Shown here: positions 50,891 to 59,507 of the stretch, piece after piece
How the letters are laid out: every line of letters begins with the position of its first letter
Position numbering within the stretch: position 1 is the stretch's first letter
Assembly (NCBI GenBank): GCA_004563195.1
Contig: SFTJ01000003.1
Coordinates: 62,001 to 126,000, forward strand
Direction of reading: 5' to 3'
Length of the DNA: 64,000 nucleotides
Source: a bacterium
Lineage (GTDB): Bacteria; Bacteroidota; Bacteroidia; Bacteroidales; Muribaculaceae
Notes under the pieces: model-generated
Seen by the model: only the letters and a program-made list of their open reading frames with translations
The model's database searches: none
What the model was told of the DNA's origin: nothing
Made by a program: the position numbers and the translations under genes

Positions 50891-51568
50891 TTACTTGGCA
50901 GTCGAGAACGAGTAAGGGAGGTCGGCAGTTGTCACGCCGCGAGTCTTGTTAGGCTTGCTGTCCATAGTGACATTGATTACCGCACCCTTGATGAGCGAAT
51001 TATAGTCGAGATAATTCTTGGTATAGTTTTTACCGTTGTAGAACATACTCTTCACATAAATGTTTTCGGCGCTGTTGTTAGGAGCCTTAATCACCACCTT
51101 ATTACCGTTTTCGAGATTGATGGTAGCCTTCTTAAAGAGCGGAGTGCCGAGCACATATTGGTCGCCTTCCGAGCACACAGGATAGAATCCTAGAGCCGAG
51201 AACACATACCAAGCCGATGTCTGACCATTGTCCTCATCACCGCAATAACTGTCGGGAGTAGCCATATAGAGTTTGTTCATCACTTGGCGCACCCAGTATT
51301 GAGCCTTCCAAGGCTCGTTGGCATAGCTGTAGAGATATATCATGTGTTGAATAGGCTGATTGCCGTGAGCATAGTTGCCCATATTCATGATTTGCATCTC
51401 ACGAATTTCGTGGATGGTCTGTCCGTAGTAGCTGTTGTCGAAATGCGGCGGTTGAGCAAACACGTCATCGAGTTTGGCTGAGAAAGCCTTTTTGCCACCC
51501 ATAAGGTCGATAAGACCTGCCACATCGTGGAACACGCTCCAAGTGTAGTGCAGCGAGTTGCCCTCGAT
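50891..51568 (-). pseudogene. Duplicated C-terminal piece of the GH92 mannosidase
   Basis: About 226 codons almost identical to the C-terminal third of the intact GH92 gene at 54013-56292 (six differences over the 214 residues I could line up, e.g. TPDSYCGD against TPDGYCGD and YLDYNSLIKG against YYDYKSLLKG). Similarity stops sharply after GTTGCCCTCG at about 51568, where an unrelated gene fragment on the other strand begins. It lacks the N-terminal beta-sandwich and most of the catalytic (alpha/alpha)6 part. The divergence argues that it is not a simple assembly echo. Confidence 0.88.
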
Positions 51569-51997
51569 GCCGATAATGCGGCTCTCGTGGTATCGGGCGG
51601 TTATCTGTTCGCCGCATGCGGTTCGTCGAGCAACGGCGGATTTGGCGGATTTGGCGGCGGCGGTGCAGGCAATATAACAGTGCCTAATTCATCCACAGCC
51701 ACCCAGCCCACTGTGCTTGCCTCGGGAATCAGCCTCAGCCCAAGCAAATATATTAGCGTATGCGACTCGCAAGGCACATTGCTATTCTCGTTCTTGGCTC
51801 CTGTGACCATTTCGTCGAGCACAAGCCTGATTTCGTGCCCAGAATTTGCAAGCGGCAAGACCTACAGCATCGTTTCGTTCACCGCAGCGCCCACAGGATG
51901 CGATAGCGAGTGGAATGGTTTCAGCATAGGCGGTTCGGCCTCGTCGATTACCACTTCTAAGACATTTACATTCTCACGTAATTACATATCTATCTAA
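51569..51997 (+). pseudogene. C-terminal fragment of a Cthe_2159-like carbohydrate-binding protein
   Basis: About 142 codons with no start of their own: DADNAALVVSGGYLFAACGS, a Gly-rich loop (GGFGGFGGGG), then NSSTATQPTVLASGISLSPS, LLFSFLAPVTISSSTSLISC and a beta-rich end. This is the pattern of the last turns of the right-handed beta-helix plus C-terminal strands in Cthe_2159-type polysaccharide-binding proteins (usual length 400-600 aa). The 5' part is lost at the junction with the duplicated GH92 tail, which runs on the opposite strand. Assignment by recalled pattern only. Confidence 0.55.
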
Positions 51998-52068
51998 TCT
52001 GAGAATCTTTCCAAACAATGTTAGCGGAGGTAAGAGCCACAAGCGCATCCTCCGCTATTTTGTTTCTA

Positions 52069-53838
52069 TTATTCGGCTGGAATAAAATACTTCACCATCT
52101 TTTCCGACATATCCCACGACTTGCGTTGGCTTTGTTCTGAAGATTTGTCGCCGCCATACGACGCCCCATCTTTGGCAACAGCAAAATCAATAGGTGACGA
52201 GTTAAGCATACTATAGCCAATGCCCCGCCACTGGCTATCAGTCCCCATAATATCGAGCAAAGTGGGGAAAACATCGATTTGCCCTACCGCTGTGGTCACT
52301 CGCTTAGCAATAGGCGAATTTGCCACTACAAGCATGCATAGACTATCGTCGATTTTCGCCGAATTACTCGTGGGATTCTTGATTCTGTCGCGGGAGTATT
52401 CACTATGGTCGCTTGCTATGGCAATTACCGAATTGCCATATAACCCCAAGTTGCGCAGCGAATCCAAGAAATCGCCAAGCGCACGGTCGAAATAATGAAC
52501 TTTCTCAAGATAGTTTTTAGTTTCCAAAGGCAAATGTTTGTCGGAAGAAATCCAAGTGGCAGGAACGCCACATTCGCCATAAGGCATATGCATAGTTATA
52601 GTTATAAGTTGTGCATAGAATGGCTGTGGCTGATGCTTCAGAGCCTGAATAGCAGTAGCAAACATGCGCTTATCGTTGGCTTTTTGGTTATCGGCGTCAG
52701 ATTCCTCTTGCTGAAGCAAGTCGTAATTATTGAGCGTTCGCTCAAAGCCATACGATTGAAAGGCATCGGTATTATTCCAGAAGGCTGGTGCATCGCAATG
52801 CACAGCCAGCGAAGAATAGCCTTTGAGCGATTTAGCTAACGATGGGAACTGCGAATCCATTGAGCCATATTTCACAGCCACCGAGCCCGATCGCAAAGGC
52901 AGTAATCCCACGTTGTAGATAAAATGCCCGTCGCTTGAACGCCCATCTCCCACCTGCGACACCATCGACAGAGCCACAAGCGAACTATCGCTTCGGCATA
53001 AGGAATTGAGTGTAGGGCACACTTCCCTACCCATAACTTTATAATCTACCACCCACGAATTGAGCGACTCCACCACTATAAAGATTAGATTTTTGCCCTT
53101 TGCCGTAGCCCCGTTATAATCACTCCTCGGGTGCGATGCCAAAAAATCGCCAATCGACTTCCTTTCATCAGGGCTCAAATCATTGGATTCTCCAAGATTA
53201 TTGCAGAGGGCATAGATGCCATATGTGAATATGCCATTGGTAATAACATAATTCATCCCCACCGTAACCGGTTCGGTGAAGCGTCCAAAAAATGAATGGG
53301 TGGTTCTGCCTTTCTCTTCACGATAATATTTCGCAGCTTCTAACGTCATAAAACCCAATAGTGCCACAACCGCCATGGCGGAAACCACACATTTCTTCAC
53401 CGCCGAAACGTCGGGCAAAGCCCACTTATCGCGTTGCCGCCTATATATCATCCACAATGCAGGCATCAACAGCAACAAAACCACATCTTTGGCACGAATC
53501 GACCCCGCTATGCTATCGATTAAAATCCCGTCGAGATTCTCGACCAGGAAATACGACGACGCAGGCATTAAGTCGTGATATGTGCGAGCATAAAGGGTTT
53601 GCGTAAACAGCCAAAAGGCAAATAGAATCCACCAAACAAATGCCCACTCACGCCACCGCTTTTTAAGCAAAAAATATGGGCAAAACACTATTATGGCATC
53701 AGCAAAAATTCTGCAAACCCCAAAAGGGCGCAATGCTTCATCGATGCCAACTTCTATCTGAAACGATGCTATGAGCACCCAAATAGCAAAATAGCAAATA
53801 ACGCCAAATAGGCGTGGCTTTGTTACATTAATACTCAT
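52069..53838 (-). CDS. LTA-synthase-like membrane sulfatase/phosphoglycerol transferase
   Basis: 589 aa: five N-terminal membrane helices (about residues 10-190), then a periplasmic alkaline-phosphatase-superfamily domain. Visible are NLIFIVVESLNSW (metal-binding Glu), the nucleophile region VSQVGDGRSSDGHFIY, the HCDAPAFWNN strand and the late metal site VIAIASDHSEYSRD. Relatives transfer phosphoglycerol or phosphoethanolamine to envelope glycans; in a Gram-negative the acceptor is unknown. The frame opens at 53898, but the ATG at 53838 is preferred. It lies between the duplicated GH92 tail and the intact GH92 gene. Confidence 0.83.
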   Translation of the reverse strand: MSINVTKPRLFGVICYFAIWVLIASFQIEVGIDEALRPFGVCRIFADAIIVFCPYFLLKKRWREWAFVWWILFAFWLFTQTLYARTYHDLMPASSYFLVENLDGILIDSIAGSIRAKDVVLLLLMPALWMIYRRQRDKWALPDVSAVKKCVVSAMAVVALLGFMTLEAAKYYREEKGRTTHSFFGRFTEPVTVGMNYVITNGIFTYGIYALCNNLGESNDLSPDERKSIGDFLASHPRSDYNGATAKGKNLIFIVVESLNSWVVDYKVMGREVCPTLNSLCRSDSSLVALSMVSQVGDGRSSDGHFIYNVGLLPLRSGSVAVKYGSMDSQFPSLAKSLKGYSSLAVHCDAPAFWNNTDAFQSYGFERTLNNYDLLQQEESDADNQKANDKRMFATAIQALKHQPQPFYAQLITITMHMPYGECGVPATWISSDKHLPLETKNYLEKVHYFDRALGDFLDSLRNLGLYGNSVIAIASDHSEYSRDRIKNPTSNSAKIDDSLCMLVVANSPIAKRVTTAVGQIDVFPTLLDIMGTDSQWRGIGYSMLNSSPIDFAVAKDGASYGGDKSSEQSQRKSWDMSEKMVKYFIPAE

Positions 53839-53945
53839 TTTTTGAAATCTCGTGTGGTTATGAATCCCGTTATGCGACTGCAAAATTACAGAAAGCAAAC
53901 TATATAATCAACTTCAATAACGAGTTAATGCCGCTAAAGGGCAAA

Positions 53946-53989
53946 AAACTCTCGCAAATGGCTTTTTGGAGCTACATTTGCGAGAGTTT
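53946..53989 (-). terminator. Terminator after the GH92 gene
   Basis: A 15-bp perfect stem (53946-53960 with 53975-53989), followed on the minus strand by TTTGC. Confidence 0.88.
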
Positions 53990-54012
53990 GTTCTAAATAT
54001 GCGAAGCTAATG

Positions 54013-56292
54013 TCACTTAGCTGTCGAGAACGAGTAAGGGAGGTCGGCAGCTGTCACGCCGCGAGTCTTGTTAGGCTTGCTGTCCATAGTGACATTGATT
54101 ACAGCACCCTTCAGAAGCGACTTGTAGTCGTAGTAGTTCTTGGTATAATTCTTACCGTTGTAGAACATACTCTTCACATAAATGTTTTCGGCGCTGTTGT
54201 TAGGAGCCTTAATCACCACCTTATTACCGTTTTCGAGGTTGATGGTAGCCTTCTTAAAGAGCGGAGTGCCGAGCACATATTGGTCGCCTGCCGAGCACAC
54301 AGGATAGAATCCGAGAGCCGAGAACACATACCAAGCCGATGTCTGACCATTGTCCTCATCGCCGCAATAACCGTCGGGAGTAGCCATATAGAGTTTATTC
54401 ATCACTTGGCGCACCCAGTATTGAGCCTTCCAAGGCTCGTTGGCGTAGCTGTAGAGATATATCATGTGCTGAATGGGCTGATTGCCGTGAGCATAGTTGC
54501 CCATATTCATGATTTGCATCTCACGAATCTCGTGGATGGTCTGTCCATAGTAGCTGTTGTCGAAATGCGGCGGTTGAGCAAACACGTCATCGAGTTTGGC
54601 AGAGAAAGCCTTTTTGCCACCCATAAGGTCGATAAGACCTGCCACATCGTGGAACACGCTCCAAGTGTAGTGCAGCGAGTTGCCCTCGGTGAAAGCATCG
54701 CCCCACTTGAGCGGGCTGAACGGCGACTGGAATGAGCCGTCCTCGTTGCGACCGCGCATAAGTTTGTTTTCGGGGCAGAACACGTTCTTATAGTTCATAG
54801 AGTGCTTTTTAAAGACCTCGATTTCGCTCTCAGGCTTGCCGAGGAACTTGCCCACCTGATAGATGCACCAGTCGTCGTAGGCATATTCGAGTGTGCGAGC
54901 CACATTTTCGTTGATGCCCACATTGTAAGGCACATAACCGAGTTTGTTGTAGTATTCGTGGCCGAGGCGACCGGTCGACGATACTTCGGGGTGCACATGG
55001 TTGGCACCATACACCATAGCTTCGTAGAGTTTTTCGGCATCTTCACGGCTCACAAGACCTTTGAGAATACCGTCAGCCACCACCGAGGCACTGTTGTTGC
55101 CCACCATACATCCACGGTGACCCGGGCTCGACCATTCGGGCAAAAATCCGCTCTCCTTATAATAGTTGAGCCAGCCTTCCTGCATCTTGGCACCCTCGGC
55201 GGGATAAAGCAGATTGACGAGCGGGAAAAGGCATCGGAAAGTATCCCAGAAACCCGTACCGGTGTAGAAATAACCCGGAGCCACGCCACCATCGCCAAAC
55301 GGACTGTAGTGAACCACATTGCCCTTAGCATCTATTTCGTGCATCTTGTGCGGGAACACGAGAGCGCGGAAGAAGCAGCTGTAGAATGTGCGAAGTTGAT
55401 CCACATTATCGCTTTCCACATCTATCACGCTGAACACCTTGTTCCACTCGGCTTTCGAAGCGGCCTTAACGGCATCGAAAGAGCGAGCGCCTATCTCCTT
55501 GAGGTTGATTTCGGCTTGCTCCACGCTGATAAACGACGATGCCACCTTGGCGGTAATCTGTTCGCCGCGTTTGGTCTTGAATGCCACGGCAGCGCCCACA
55601 TGGTCATCCTTGAGTTCGCTCTTGTCGGGCACTATTTCATCGCCGCTCCACACATAACTTTTGTCGAAAGGCTTGTCGAACACCACCACGAAGTAGTTGG
55701 CATAGTTCTTGCCCACGCCGCCACTATGGCGAGTATTGTAGCCCACAATCTTGTTTTGCTCGGGAATCACCTTAATCCACGAACCGCGGTCGTAGGCATC
55801 GATTACCACAAACGCATCGTCGTCGGGGAAAGTGAAACGGAAAGCGGCAGCACGGTCGGTGCTGGTGAGTTCGGTGGTCACATCATAGTCGGCGAGATAT
55901 ACGCTATAGTAGTAAGGAGTAGCCACCTCAGCCTTATGAGAGAACCACGAAGCGCGGCGGTCTTCATTTATTACAAGTTCACCGGTTTCAGGCATCAGCG
56001 AGAACTGACCGAAATCGTTAATCCATGGACTCGGGCGGTGAGTCTGCTTAAAACCGCGTATCTTGTCGGCATTGTAGGTATACGACCATCCGTCGCCGTT
56101 TTTGCCGGTTTGAGGAATCCATTCGTTCATACCCCAAGGCACACACACGGTGGGTGTGGTATTGCCGTTTGATAGCTCATACTTCGACTGCGTACCCATC
56201 AAGGTGTTTACATAGTCCACCGGATTGGTCACAGCTTGAGCCACTAATGCAGCTCCCGACACAATTAAGGCAAATAATGATTTTTTCAACAT
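54013..56292 (-). CDS. GH92 alpha-mannosidase
   Basis: 759-aa exported family 92 enzyme (signal peptide MLKKSLFALIVSGAALVAQA). GH92 enzymes are Ca-dependent exo-alpha-mannosidases acting on N-glycans and yeast mannan. The N-terminal beta-sandwich begins VDYVNTLMGTQSKYELSNGN. The (alpha/alpha)6 catalytic part shows GFWDTFRCLFPLVNLLYP, ENVARTLEYAYDDWCIYQVG, HGNQPIQHMIYLYSYANEPW and DEDNGQTSAWYVFSALGFYP, all family hallmarks including the acidic residues that hold calcium and activate water. It reads as a single gene, opposite to the GH20-GH29 operon. A second copy of its C-terminal third lies at 50891-51568. Confidence 0.93.
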   Translation of the reverse strand: MLKKSLFALIVSGAALVAQAVTNPVDYVNTLMGTQSKYELSNGNTTPTVCVPWGMNEWIPQTGKNGDGWSYTYNADKIRGFKQTHRPSPWINDFGQFSLMPETGELVINEDRRASWFSHKAEVATPYYYSVYLADYDVTTELTSTDRAAAFRFTFPDDDAFVVIDAYDRGSWIKVIPEQNKIVGYNTRHSGGVGKNYANYFVVVFDKPFDKSYVWSGDEIVPDKSELKDDHVGAAVAFKTKRGEQITAKVASSFISVEQAEINLKEIGARSFDAVKAASKAEWNKVFSVIDVESDNVDQLRTFYSCFFRALVFPHKMHEIDAKGNVVHYSPFGDGGVAPGYFYTGTGFWDTFRCLFPLVNLLYPAEGAKMQEGWLNYYKESGFLPEWSSPGHRGCMVGNNSASVVADGILKGLVSREDAEKLYEAMVYGANHVHPEVSSTGRLGHEYYNKLGYVPYNVGINENVARTLEYAYDDWCIYQVGKFLGKPESEIEVFKKHSMNYKNVFCPENKLMRGRNEDGSFQSPFSPLKWGDAFTEGNSLHYTWSVFHDVAGLIDLMGGKKAFSAKLDDVFAQPPHFDNSYYGQTIHEIREMQIMNMGNYAHGNQPIQHMIYLYSYANEPWKAQYWVRQVMNKLYMATPDGYCGDEDNGQTSAWYVFSALGFYPVCSAGDQYVLGTPLFKKATINLENGNKVVIKAPNNSAENIYVKSMFYNGKNYTKNYYDYKSLLKGAVINVTMDSKPNKTRGVTAADLPYSFSTAK

Positions 56293-56407
56293 TAGTTTTT
56301 TGTGTATTAAAGGTTATTGTTTTTTGTTATTTATTTTTCCAATCTTGGTTATTGTAAATATTTTGTTGCTTTAGTTGGCTACTTGCAAAGTTCATAAATA
56401 AAAACCG

Positions 56408-57021
56408 AAATAGCAACAATCGGAAGTCAATAAAGCGAAATTTCTGTGTAAAAACATCGTTATATAGGGTCAGACTACTACTTTAAAACGCCACGCATCG
56501 CTAAGGTCATATACACTGATGCACTATCTCAATTAAAAGCTCAAAAGATAGATGAGAAGTATTTTCCAATAATTGAATATGTAGCGAAGAATGGTAGTAT
56601 TACCAACTCAGAGGTGCAAAAGATTATGAATACCAGTAAAGCCACAGCATATAGATTACTTACACAATTAGATGAATGGTTAGACACTCATGGTGTGACA
56701 GGCAAAGGTACATATTACACTTTCAAAGGGTTCACAAAGGGTTCAAAATAATAGAATAAAACCCAACTAAAAATTATATAATACTGAAAATCAAAACTTT
56801 GAAGAATTAACAAAGGATTCATAAAGGTTTCAATTTAGCACGACAAGAATCGTAATGCACAAAGCATTAAGATACTCGTATTACTTGCTTAATTGAGATT
56901 ACAGAATACTCAAAAAAGAAACAACACACCCAAATTCTTCACATGGAGTACCGGCAATTATCCCCAAAAACCCAAAATAGCAACAATCGGAAGTCAATAA
57001 AGCGAAATTTCTGTGTAAAAA
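56408..57021. repeat. 47-bp direct repeats flanking a 520-bp segment
   Basis: AAATAGCAACAATCGGAAGT to GTGTAAAAA is present at 56408-56454 and again, identical over 47 bp, at 56975-57021. Between them lies 520 bp with a helicase/regulator C-terminal remnant. Flanking bases differ, so this is an insertion or recombination scar and not an inverted-repeat IS. Confidence 0.85.
56455..56751 (+). pseudogene. C-terminal wHTH remnant of an AlbA_2/RecG-like regulator
   Basis: An open frame without a start reading PRIAKVIYTDALSQLKAQKI, then FPIIEYVAKNGSITNSEVQK and MNTSKATAYRLLTQL, ending in GTYYTFKGFTKGSK. This is the C-terminal winged helix of AlbA_2-type (RecG-like) proteins; the rest is missing. 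It starts immediately after the first 47-bp repeat. The remaining 56752-56974 and 57022-57139 stretches hold no recognisable gene. Confidence 0.6.
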
Positions 57022-57139
57022 AGCCCTATCGGCTCGGCTTGTGCTGCCGCCATACAATAACACTATACCACAAAATGCACAAAAGATGCTCCAAAAACGA
57101 CATTAACCAATATCCAAGCCCCAAATGAAACCGTTTTGC

Positions 57140-57170
57140 TTGCCTTATATAAAAAATATTGCTAAATTTG
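57140..57170 (+). promoter_or_regulatory. Promoter for the GH20-GH29-sulfatase operon
   Basis: TTG at 57140-57142, 20 bp, TAAATTTG at 57163-57170; predicts a leader of about 115 nt before the GH20 ATG. Confidence 0.7.
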
Positions 57171-57293
57171 CTTGAGAATGCCCTTGTGGCAAGATTCTTA
57201 CACATAAGCCACAACAACTTTCAACAATAACCAAAACAAACAAAATTTTATCACCTGAAAAAAACTAAACGAACAACTCATATTTTCCCTTTT

Positions 57294-59495
57294 ATGAAAT
57301 ACTTGAAGAAACTAACATCATTAGCACTATGGCTGATGTCGTGCACATGCGCATGGGCTCAGCCCGTATCGATAGTACCCCAACCGGCTCACATAGAGCA
57401 GCAAAACGGTTCGCTCACACTGCGTGCCGACATGACTATGGCTTACTCAGCCGACTGCCAACCGCAGGCTGAATATCTGCGTAAAGCCATTTTGGGCGCC
57501 ACAGCATACAATTGGAGCACAGCCAAGAAGAAAAGCCGTGCCGATGTAGTGCTTGAGATTGACGCTCGCCGCGTGACTGCCGCCGAAGGCTATAACTTGA
57601 CCGTTGACCGCCGCGGCATCACCATCTGCGCTCACGACAATGGCGGCCTATTCTATGGCATACAGACTCTGCTGCAACTCCTGCCACCTGCCATTCACAG
57701 CAAGGCTTTGCAGCCCGATGTGACTTGGCAAGTGCCTTATGTGAGCATCAGCGATGCCCCAAACCGCCCTTGGCGAGGCATGATGCTCGATGTGGCTCGC
57801 TATTTCTTCGACAAGGAATTTGTGAAGCACTACATCGACATGATGGCGATGTACAAGATGAACAAGCTGCAATTCCACCTTATCGACGACTCCGGTTGGC
57901 GCCTCGAAATAAAGAAATATCCACGCCTCACCGAAGTGGGTGCTTGGGCAGGCAAGGACCAAAATCGCCTCGGCGGCTACTATTCGCAGGACGATATACG
58001 CGAAATCATAGCCTATGCCGCAGTGCGCAATGTGGAGATTATCCCCGAGATAGAGTTCCCCGCCCACATGCTCTCGGCAGTGGTGGCTTATCCGTGGCTG
58101 TCGTGCACGGGCAAGCAGCACGAAGTGCCCCGTCAGCACTTTATCAGTCGCGACTTGCTGTGCGTGGGCAAGGAATCGTCGTATAAATTCCTCGCCGATG
58201 TACTCGAAGAAACCGTAAACCTGTTCCCATCGCAATACATCAATATCGGCGGCGATGAAGCCGTCTACGACCGCTGGAACGAATGCCCGCTTTGCCGCGA
58301 AGTGATGAAGCGTGAAGGCATCGAGAAGGCATCCGACCTTCAGGGCTATCTCACCAATGTGGTGGCGAATATGATGAAAGCCAAAGGCAAAAGCGTGGTG
58401 GGATGGGAAGAAATAATAATGCGCGGCGAGGTGAGCCAACCTGTGGTGGCTGTGATATGGCACGAAGTGGCCGACACCATCAAAGCCCGCAACACCGGAC
58501 ACAAGGCCATACTCTCACCTGCCACCAACCTCTATCTCGACTTCCCCGAAAGCAAGACTCCGGGCGAAATCAAGGCAGCCACCTGGATGCCACCCATCTC
58601 GCTCGAGAAGTGCTACTCGATGCCCGTCAACGACTATTCGTCGGCATCTACCGTGCTGGGCGTGCAGGGCTGCTTCTGGAGCGACCAGTTTATACACGGC
58701 ACCATATTGCAGGAATTGACGCCACTCAACGAAAACCGTTCGGAGAATTATGCCGAATATCTCAGTTTCCCGCGCTTGCTGGCTGTGGCCGAACTGGGTT
58801 GGTGCAGCAATGCTACTCGCAGTTGGCAAAGCTTCAAGAATCGTCTGAGCAAGCAATATGCCCGATTGGACTACAAAGGCTGCAACTACCGCGTGCCCGA
58901 ACCCGAAATCGTGAAAATAACCGAAGTGGGAGACAAGGTGCGCTTCGAATTGGCACCTTCGGTTGAGGGAGCCACCATTCGCTACACCACCGACGGCTCG
59001 TATCCTCACAGCCATTCTGCCGTCTACACCGAGCCGGTGACTGTGGAACGCAAGACCGACTTCCGCGCCATCACCGAGATTGACAGCCGTCACTATTCGT
59101 TGCCGCTCTACTTTGCGCCCGATTTTTCGGCTTACAAGCAATATGGCAATTTTGTGGCTGAGTGGAAACCCGTCGACTTGGCGTCGGGCAAAGGCACATG
59201 GCGGTTCGAAACCACCGGCACAATGGTGGGCAACGGCACCTACGACATCACTTTTGTGCGCACTCGCGGTGCCAAGAGCCTCGCTTTGGGCAAATTGGTG
59301 CAATATAAGCGCGAAGAAGTGCTCGCCTCGCTGCCGCAAAGTGCTGCAATCGGCGGCGACAATGCCATCGTTACTTATCGCCTCACACAGGAGGCATTTG
59401 AGGCGGGCGTTCCGTTCTACATCGAGGTCGAAACCGAGAGCAAGGGCGGCGCTACCGACACCTATGGATATGTATTTGTAAAGAAAATCGATTAA
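57294..59495 (+). CDS. GH20 beta-N-acetylhexosaminidase
   Basis: 733-aa exported enzyme removing terminal beta-GlcNAc or GalNAc from glycans by substrate-assisted catalysis. Signal peptide MKYLKKLTSLALWLMSCTCA to WAQ (the Cys residues might allow lipidation, but no clean lipobox is seen). GH20b N-terminal domain (about 25-150), catalytic barrel (about 155-510) with the D321-E322 pair in INIGGDEAVYDRW and LQFHLIDDSGWRLEIKKYP, then a CHB_HEX_C Ig-like domain (about 550-610, IRYTTDGSYPHSHSAVYTEP) and a final beta domain. It is the first gene of an operon with GH29 (12 bp gap) and sulfatase 1. Confidence 0.94.
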   Translation: MKYLKKLTSLALWLMSCTCAWAQPVSIVPQPAHIEQQNGSLTLRADMTMAYSADCQPQAEYLRKAILGATAYNWSTAKKKSRADVVLEIDARRVTAAEGYNLTVDRRGITICAHDNGGLFYGIQTLLQLLPPAIHSKALQPDVTWQVPYVSISDAPNRPWRGMMLDVARYFFDKEFVKHYIDMMAMYKMNKLQFHLIDDSGWRLEIKKYPRLTEVGAWAGKDQNRLGGYYSQDDIREIIAYAAVRNVEIIPEIEFPAHMLSAVVAYPWLSCTGKQHEVPRQHFISRDLLCVGKESSYKFLADVLEETVNLFPSQYINIGGDEAVYDRWNECPLCREVMKREGIEKASDLQGYLTNVVANMMKAKGKSVVGWEEIIMRGEVSQPVVAVIWHEVADTIKARNTGHKAILSPATNLYLDFPESKTPGEIKAATWMPPISLEKCYSMPVNDYSSASTVLGVQGCFWSDQFIHGTILQELTPLNENRSENYAEYLSFPRLLAVAELGWCSNATRSWQSFKNRLSKQYARLDYKGCNYRVPEPEIVKITEVGDKVRFELAPSVEGATIRYTTDGSYPHSHSAVYTEPVTVERKTDFRAITEIDSRHYSLPLYFAPDFSAYKQYGNFVAEWKPVDLASGKGTWRFETTGTMVGNGTYDITFVRTRGAKSLALGKLVQYKREEVLASLPQSAAIGGDNAIVTYRLTQEAFEAGVPFYIEVETESKGGATDTYGYVFVKKID

Positions 59496-59507
59496 AATCA
59501 AGCATTT

